Below are positions 57,686-64,000 of a stretch of DNA of 64,000 nucleotides, piece after piece (the first letter of the stretch is position 1; the number at the start of each line of letters is the position of its first letter). The stretch spans positions 2,914,001 to 2,978,000 of the forward strand of contig JARUPY010000537.1 of NCBI GenBank assembly GCA_029817715.1, given 5' to 3'. Both the position numbers and the translations under genes were made by a program. The stretch is from Melastoma dodecandrum (lineage: Eukaryota; Streptophyta; Magnoliopsida; Myrtales; Melastomataceae). The notes beneath the pieces were generated by a model, which saw only the letters and a program-made list of their open reading frames with translations, made no database searches and was not told where the DNA came from.

Positions 57686-58424
57686 AATTGCTCTTCATCA
57701 TATTATTCCCCATCATGTGGTTCCCCTTAATTTTTCCAATCTTACCTTTAGCAACGGTAGGCCCGCAGCAGTCCCTTGGCCAACCCCAGGTCACCATGTA
57801 CGAGGATCCCCGCTAAGCATCCATAAGAAGACCCTCTTCAACAAGTAATGAACGATAGCCCCCCAGAAGTATAGATAGAGGCAAAGGCAGTTATTATTAT
57901 AGCCCCTCTGGGATGTAAAATATATCTCTTCTCAATCCCTCATTTCCGTGCCGGGCAGGTTTCACTTCACTTTACTTACTTAGTCAATTTTGAGAAAGTG
58001 AAGAGTCAGCATTCGGAAATTAGCCTTCTGGAAGGAGAATGACCCCTTGGACCTCCGACCAATGAGGTGATGACATTTCGAAATAAATTAGAGAGATTAT
58101 TCAAATTCATGGTCCGTAGGACCAACACCATTCGAAGGTAGGTGGCCCGCCCCTCTCACCCTTTCGTATACTAGGGGATTTCACTTGCCGGTATGGTCTA
58201 ACGATCCGCAGATGTAGCTCGCTGTCTACTAAACGAGCCGTCACTGCCCGCCCGGCTTCTATTCAGCAATATAGGGTGCCCCTGCATAACTTCCTGCAAT
58301 ATGGAAGCGGTCTCTTAACTTTTTGGGGTAATAATTCTTCATCATATTATTCTCCATAATTGCTCCGGGTATGGGGATAGTCATCATGTGGTTCCCCTCA
58401 CAATTTGGGGGATCTACACACCTC
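57686..58424. other. Unassigned GC-richer segment, organelle-like in style
   Basis: Base composition and phrases such as GACCTCCGACCAATGAGG and CTTTCGTATACTAGGGG differ from the surroundings and resemble plant organelle spacer DNA. About 33 bases near 57758-57790, read on the minus strand, encode PGVGQGTAAG, the peptide in ATP synthase subunit c of plastids, but the match stops at both ends. The segment ends exactly where the TBC intron starts. Confidence 0.3.
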
Positions 58425-59413
58425 TTTGATTTCATTTCGAAATATTTTTCAAGAACGCACCACTGAAGGTGTTTCAATCGACAGAATGCCCCTTCGACTA
58501 TGTTATGTAGTGTTTCTATCAACTCGTTTATATTCTCATATTTCTTTTCACTCTGATTGCTCTATAGATATATTTGTTTGATCTTGTTGATATAATTGTG
58601 CTGTAGCTTGTTAATTCTTTGGTTGTTTTGTTCCTTGTCAGATGTGATTTGAATAGTTCTAAAGAAGAAAGGGATTATGTGAGACTTCAAAATAGGTATT
58701 ACTTTTGTTGCTTTTTATTTCTTAGTCAGTGTCGACGTTATATAGGAATTGACTAATGTTCATCATATGCCTTGCCCTTTAGACAAGAGTACGAAGATTT
58801 GAGGAAAGAATGTCAGAAACTTCTTAGACTATGCGAGAAGAACTCGAATCCGAAAGAGGATCGTGGAGATAACAACATGGAAGGCAGTAATGATTTTAGT
58901 CAGGTTTTGAATCCTATAGTGGAGGAAGACGATGCAAGTTCCAGAAGATCTTGTTCATTGGAGAAGGAAGCTCTGTTATCCTTTCAAACAAAGGGTCAGG
59001 CTTGCTATGAGATCCTCCAGTCCTCCAATACAGTATGCAATGACAACTGGAGTAAGGATTCGGTCCTTCAGTGTGCCAACACGGGGCCTGCAGCTGTGGC
59101 AGACATACCTGGAGATCACAAATTGGATACTTCGGTGAATAATACAGGGGAGCATTTGCAAAAGAATAGGAATCAGGATTTTCAGAGAGAAGATATGATG
59201 GTGGAAAGAAATATGGAGAAGCCTGAAAATCTGGCATGTCAACCTGTAAGTACAGGTACTGATATGGAAAGAAAGTGCGAGGCAACTCACGCTCCTCATA
59301 TGGTGTGGAAAGAACACGAACGACAAACTCAAAGAAAAATCAACCGAATGCTATTGTCTCACCAGTCGAGTTCTTCTATTTGTAACTATTCAAATGAATA
59401 TAAATTAGGTTAG
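58425..59413 (+). pseudogene. TBC/Rab-GAP gene fragment, copy 3
   Basis: Best-kept copy of the linker exons. A 54-bp exon at 58642-58695 gives the same YDLNSSKE motif, but its first codon is TGT (Cys) instead of TAT. The long exon from 58783 runs open to 59413: QEYEDLRKECQKLLRLCEK, VEEDDASSRRSCSLEKEALL, NTGEHLQKNRNQDFQ and ATHAPHMVWKEHERQTQRK. Family proteins continue from the VWKEHER-like segment into the catalytic TBC domain; here the sequence diverges after LLSHQSSSS and stops. Upstream intron sequence begins at 58425 with no earlier exons. Confidence 0.75.
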
Positions 59414-61180
59414 TAGTTTAATGGACATTGTACTGCGGTAGACGGAAAGTATCTTGACGTAGAACAATGAATGTAATCTGTTAGTGCAACAATCATATTG
59501 ACCACGGAAAATTGTTTCTAAACTGCGACAGCATCACATCTATAATGTTACCATAGGGAATCAATTAAAGATTGATTGATTTTGTCTCCAGGTTCTACAG
59601 ACGTGAAACCTTCTATAATCGGAAAAAGACTGTTAGCAACACGAACTTAACAAAGCTTGATTGTTGAGCTTCATAGAGTATTCAACTTTAATGAGTTCTC
59701 TCTTCCTCAACAAAATCTCTCCCCCTTTTCATCACATCAAGAAGAGAAAGGAAGAAGAATTTCGGGAGTAGATATTATGGAAAATATTGGTTTTATTTTG
59801 CAATATCAAAAACAATTGTACATAGCACTTGCAGAAGAAAGATAATAGAAGGTGTCATAGCACCTATGAAAATCAAAACCATACCTGCAAACCATAAAAG
59901 GCATAGTATTTGGCTCAAAATACGACGGTTTTAACATCTTTCAGAAAGAGATACAGAGGATCACTCTACCTCTATAATACGACTGTCAACACATTTCTTG
60001 CAGCGGCTTCTCCTATCGATTGTTGGAGTGAATGAGGTCGGTCATCTGGTTCTGCATCAAGCGAAACTCTTTGGAGAGTGTATCAACTTGGCGTTAAAGC
60101 TCAGTCATGTATGACAACAATGTGTGGGAGCAAGCTCCTTCCCTAGCAGGGGTAGATGCCTTAATAGAAGGTTCCAGAAAGGTTGAGGTTGCAGCAACAG
60201 AAGCATCGGCAAGAGGAGGAGCCTTTGCTGCGAGTCTTGGTAATCAGGACCCTCTATTGATAATTTATGGTCAAAACGTTTTTAGTGATATACACTGTTC
60301 TTTCTTGGAAAGTTATTGTACATATTCTGTATAGATATATTTCAATTAATTGACAACCATACTAAAGGAAACTTCCATTAATTTTCAACATTTCAAAAAT
60401 CACATTTTTAGAATATTTTAGTATGATTTAATTTGAATTCCAAAATTATCAGAATGGAAATTTATTCTTAACTAAATCATTGACAATAAGATGAGAGTTG
60501 AATAGTTAATTTTAAAATATATTTCAAAAGTAATGTTCGTGTTCACATGAACATCGTACATCTGGTTTTCCTCCACAGAATCCTTCACGGCTTGGATCAT
60601 CAACAGACTCGGAGCTTGTCGGAGATGCCGGTCATACTCAGCGGAGGAGTTGAGAGCAGATGAATTTGAGGAAATCCGTTTCTCAATGATGGAAGTTATT
60701 CGCAATGGCCGAAGCCAAAATGATGGATATGATGGGAGGATGGCTTATCCCTCATCTCTTATTATTTTGTTTTGTTTGCAGAGATTAGATCAATTTCACG
60801 TGGCCGACCACTTCCTTTTAAATCAGCCCAATTGAATGTCTAAATTCAAATGATGGAATGACTTTTTATGATTTGTATAAAATTACTCCACTTCAGATAT
60901 TAGTCTTGATTTGATTTTAAGTTTTTCATTTAGTTATAAACTCACACTCTTATAAGCCAGACGAGCTTACCTCTTATTTCTTATAAACTACGGTAATAAA
61001 AGGTTAATTCGAAACCTTTTAGATCGTGATATACAAGATCTGCTTTAAATCCTGAATCTTGAGAACATATCGCCTCCTAATAAGAAATTAATTTATGAAA
61101 CTACCACACCATTCGCCTCGTGACCCTTTAATTTAGTTAATATACGGAATGATATACCATGTGGTAGGCAACCGTCCCAG
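59414..61180. repeat. Block-2 spacer, collinear with 4.4-6.0 kb and 7.8-8.0 kb
   Basis: No gene. Parallel to block 1 throughout, with small indels. The stretch 60985-61160 matches 7830-7969, so about 1.9 kb of block 1 (about 5960-7830) has no counterpart here. Confidence 0.75.
60558..60662 (-). pseudogene. CNL coiled-coil fragment, second copy
   Basis: Minus strand. Pieces GISDKLRVC and MIQAVKDSVEENQM lie in different frames; they correspond to GISDKLKTW and IRAVLDSAEEKQM of CNL C. Same position relative to the spacer as 5611-5705, extended slightly upstream (LLRxEYDR in another frame). Confidence 0.55.
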
Positions 61181-61315
61181 AGGTAAGAGATGGCAACTCC
61201 ATGTTACGATCCCCCGATTGACTAAATGCAGCAGAGAACATGTGATTTACGACAAACATTTATTTAGAAGAAAGTAAAATTTATTCAGATATCTGCTGCT
61301 GCTGTTTTTATTCTT

Positions 61316-62511
61316 CTATGCGTCCACAGCCACGCTGTGGTGGACGACCGTCTCTACCGTCAGCCCCGGCCCGAACCCGAATAGCACCCCCCACTCCAGC
61401 CCTTCCCCAGTCGTCCCCCTCTTCCCCTCGATCGACCTCCTCCTCATCTTGTCCATTATGAACAGCGCGCACACGTTCGACATGTTCCCGTACTCGCTCA
61501 GCGCATGCCTCGTTGCCAGTAGCTTCTCAGGATTCAGCCCCAGCTTCTGCTCCACTTGATTCAGGATTGCAACCCCACCAGGGTGGGTTATCCAGAACAG
61601 GGAGTTCCAGTCCGATATCCCCAGTGGCTCGAATGCCTCGACCAGGCACTTCTCTATGTTCTCCGAGATGAGCCCAAGCACGTCCTTGACGAGGTGTAAA
61701 GTAAGCCCCACCTCCCTCAGGTACCCCTTGATGGCCCCGTCGCTCTCGGGGAGGATGGTCTGTTCGGCAAATACCAGCTCCAACATTGGCTTCTCAATCC
61801 CTGGGATGGGGTGTGGTCGGATCCCACAATGACTGCTGCCGCTCCGTCTCCGAACAGGGCATTGCCCACGAGGTTGTCTAGTTGAGTGTCATTGGGGCCA
61901 CGAAAGGTGAATGCAGTGATCTCAAAGCAGACAACGAGGACAGGATCCCCTGTTGTTCTCGGCGAGGTCCATGGCAAGGCGAAGGACGGTGCCCCCAGCA
62001 AAGCAGCCTTGCATGTACATCATGAGGCACTTCACGGAGGGACGGAACTGAGGAGCTTGGTGAGTTGGTAGTCCGCACCAGGCATGTCGACGCCGCTGGT
62101 TGTGCAGAAGATGAGGTGGGTGATCTTGAACTTGGGCTGTCCCCACTCCTTGATGGCTTGGACAGCAGCCTCCTTCCCGAGCTTAGGGATCGACAACCAT
62201 GTCCTGCCCCTCGTCAATGGAAGGTGCCATGTATTCACAGATGTTGGGGTTCTCCTTGAGGATCTCCTCCGTCAAGTACATGTACTTCTTCTTGTTGGGA
62301 AAAATCAATCCCACATCGTTTAGAAAAGGCATGGGGTAAGGGTTTATATATGGTTGGGACCCTTCACCTAATTGCTAGCTTTTAGGTGGGAAATCTCGAC
62401 ACGGTTTCTAAGATGGTATATCCGATGTGGGATTACGGGGAGGTGTTGGGAAAAATCAACTTTAGGTGTCGGGATTCCCGACACGATTTCTAACAATCAT
62501 CGACTTCTCGC
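61316..62511 (-). pseudogene. Chalcone synthase family pseudogene B, exon 2
   Basis: Paralogue of copy A in the same order. [20 protein letters not shown] at 62220-62292; [20 protein letters not shown]; the His region [16 protein letters not shown]; intact [12 protein letters not shown]; end HHSVAVDA at 61316. The catalytic Cys segment [14 protein letters not shown] is present, unlike copy A. Disabling changes: a 5-bp loss after DMVV near 62190, a 1-bp loss at KLLGLRP near 62057, a 1-2 bp loss near 61950 and a frameshift near 61815. A miniature retroelement sits at 62293-62495 within the codons for MIKK. No exon 1 is seen. Confidence 0.92.
62293..62495. mobile_element. Miniature LTR element (TRIM-like), 203 bp
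   Basis: Starts TGTTGGGAAAAATCAATCCC and ends CGACACGATTTCTAACA, inserted in chalcone synthase B. The first LTR-like unit ends TCGACACGGTTTCTAA near 62410. TGGTATATCC follows at the PBS position (TGGTATCAGAGC expected), then purine-rich GGATTACGGGGAGG. At 62444 a shortened second unit begins again with TGTTGGGAAAAATCAA. LTR, PBS, PPT and LTR order in 203 bp fits a TRIM. No clean target duplication is readable. Confidence 0.65.
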
Positions 62512-62632
62512 CTATCTCCCCAAGCATATCTTATCACATCACACACTATGACTTTCTTTTCTAACAATCATCGACTTCTCGCCTATCTCCCCAAGCATAT
62601 CATATCACATCACACACTATGACTTTCTTCCA
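62490..62632. repeat. 71-bp tandem duplication at the TRIM edge
   Basis: CTAACAATCATCGACTTCTC at 62490 recurs at 62561 with the following CCAAGCATATC-TATCACATC and ACACACTATGACTTTCTT. The second unit carries the TRIM's terminal CTAACA, so the duplication happened after the TRIM inserted. Confidence 0.85.
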
Positions 62633-64000
62633 TCTACTGCTACTACTACCAACTATGACTTTCATTACAAAAGAAATGGAATGTCAGTTCCCAGCTGTAT
62701 GGCGTCGATCGAATAAACAATAATAATCTCAGGGTTGTCCAAACATGTTTTGTTAAGATTTAGAATCTATTTTAGCCCAGTCAGTCTGTAAAATAATGAT
62801 ATATCAAATAATAAGCATCTATGTGGGTTACATGTGCATAAGTTGACCTTATTTAAGTTCAACACATGGTCCCGCCTTATCTAACTTTTGCCCTTAATTA
62901 ATATTTCTTTAGTTATATCGAATGAGCATCTTCGTGGGTAGTCAGTCTACATTCCTTTGACCTCCGCGGCAGCAACTGGCAAGGCACAATGACACAGGTT
63001 GCATATTCTCGTTTCGGTACTTGAACGATGCATCTCATGAAGCGTCTGGCCTGGCACAAGCTACTTCCGAGGTGACGGGTCTCGTCACAAGAAGCATCAT
63101 CGCGACTGACCGTCTGCGATGATTTCTTCTCTGTCCATGAAATGAATCGCTACTTTCTCATGGAAGAAATAATTGTTTTGTCCCTAGGGAATGAATCCCA
63201 ATGACTCGGTCGGTCATTTAGCAATAAAATTATCCATTTTTAATTATTATTTTTAACTATTGGATCATATACTTTAATTAACTATATCAGATAATTTTAT
63301 TTTAATTTTAAAATCAATTGCTGGAACTCATTTAAAATTCGATAGTTAGATAGTAAAGAATTTCAGATAATTATATTTTTTTGTTTCATTCTAAACTTCT
63401 TTACACAAATAAATAAATCTTAAGAAAAATGGGCATATCTAATGGTTAATATTTCTATTGTATTTGAAATTCATATTGGCATTTTGGCAGAACATTTTAC
63501 AAAAAATAATCTTTGCTCTTTAAAAAAATTAATTTAACATTTTGACCATTTTCTTGTATTTAGAAAGGAAGGTAACTCTTAAAAGAAGTAAATATTTAAT
63601 ATTTTAAAAATAAATTATATACACCCTTTAAAGCAAAAAACTCATTTGAAATATGTTTAGTACACCCTTTAAGGTTAAAAGTCGATGTAGTGTAGGTATA
63701 ATAGGAATTTGGTACTTAAGTAAGTTACCAAACCCTGCCAAATATATAATATGTTCTACCTTCGAATCAGAAGGATGATAAAGAACGTGATAACGTGATG
63801 CAGCTACACATTAATGATCGAGAGCACAATCAATTCTGCTAAACCTCATTTTGATGCAACATCGGCAACCAAGGCTTCCAAATATTGTTAATTTAGTACT
63901 CCTTTAATAGTAAAAATTAATCATCTCCTTTTGTTCGAACAGTTAATTACTACATATATGTAATCTAATTTAAATTCAATGCGATATTGTGAAAAAGGTA
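62633..64000. repeat. Block-2 copy of the conserved non-coding block
   Basis: Collinear with 22733-24115 to the end of the window. No gene. Contains the third copy of the GGTAGTCAGTCTACATT ... GACGGGTC block at 62935-63125. Confidence 0.75.

Overview
This is nuclear DNA from a core eudicot plant. The evidence is a type III polyketide synthase (chalcone synthase family), CC-NB-ARC-LRR resistance genes, a plant TBC/Rab-GAP gene 5' end, a Ty1-copia element of Sirevirus type, a Mutator-like transposase and plant-type GT-AG introns. I cannot name the species. The window is a decayed resistance-gene and transposon neighbourhood. I find no host gene I would call fully intact. The longest open frames are the Sirevirus accessory ORF (575 codons), the Sirevirus gag (507) and the CC-NB-ARC part of one resistance gene (773 codons from its likely start).

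Layout. 1-1180: long-TIR DNA element. 1.2-3.1 kb: non-coding with a degraded LTR. 3.2-10.9 kb: block 1, made of a TBC-gene fragment, a spacer with a resistance-gene scrap, a solo LTR (7970-9864) and the 3' part of a chalcone synthase pseudogene. 10949-22486: an 11.5 kb Sirevirus, minus strand, inserted inside that pseudogene, whose 5' end resumes at 22487. 22.6-28.7 kb: a conserved non-coding block, two cysteine-rich-peptide relics and LRR pseudogene A. 28.7-33.8 kb: a Mutator-like element with a second partial copy. 33.9-36.8 kb: a second copy of the conserved block, cysteine-rich relic and LRR pseudogene (B). 37.7-38.5 kb: an EMB8-like hydrolase relic. 38.6-43.3 kb: CNL pseudogene C, split by a solo LTR. 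45.5-48.4 kb: TBC-gene copy 2 (exons 1-3 and part of a later exon). 49.0-53.0 kb: CNL D, nearly complete. 54.7-58.4 kb: mostly unexplained DNA with a 108-bp higher-order tandem repeat. 58.4-64.0 kb: block 2, a duplicate of block 1 (TBC fragment, spacer, chalcone synthase, conserved block) without the Sirevirus or the solo LTR but with its own miniature retroelement.

How it fits together. The region grew by segmental duplication: block 1 / block 2, the cysteine-rich plus LRR pair, and CNL C / CNL D. LTR elements then broke it up. At least three LTR insertions keep target-site duplications that can be read against an empty paralogous site in the same window. Most premature stops sit where a paralogue or the family motif has CGA, CAG or TGG, so C-to-T change is the dominant route of decay. 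Comparisons between copies were made by eye and are not alignment statistics.
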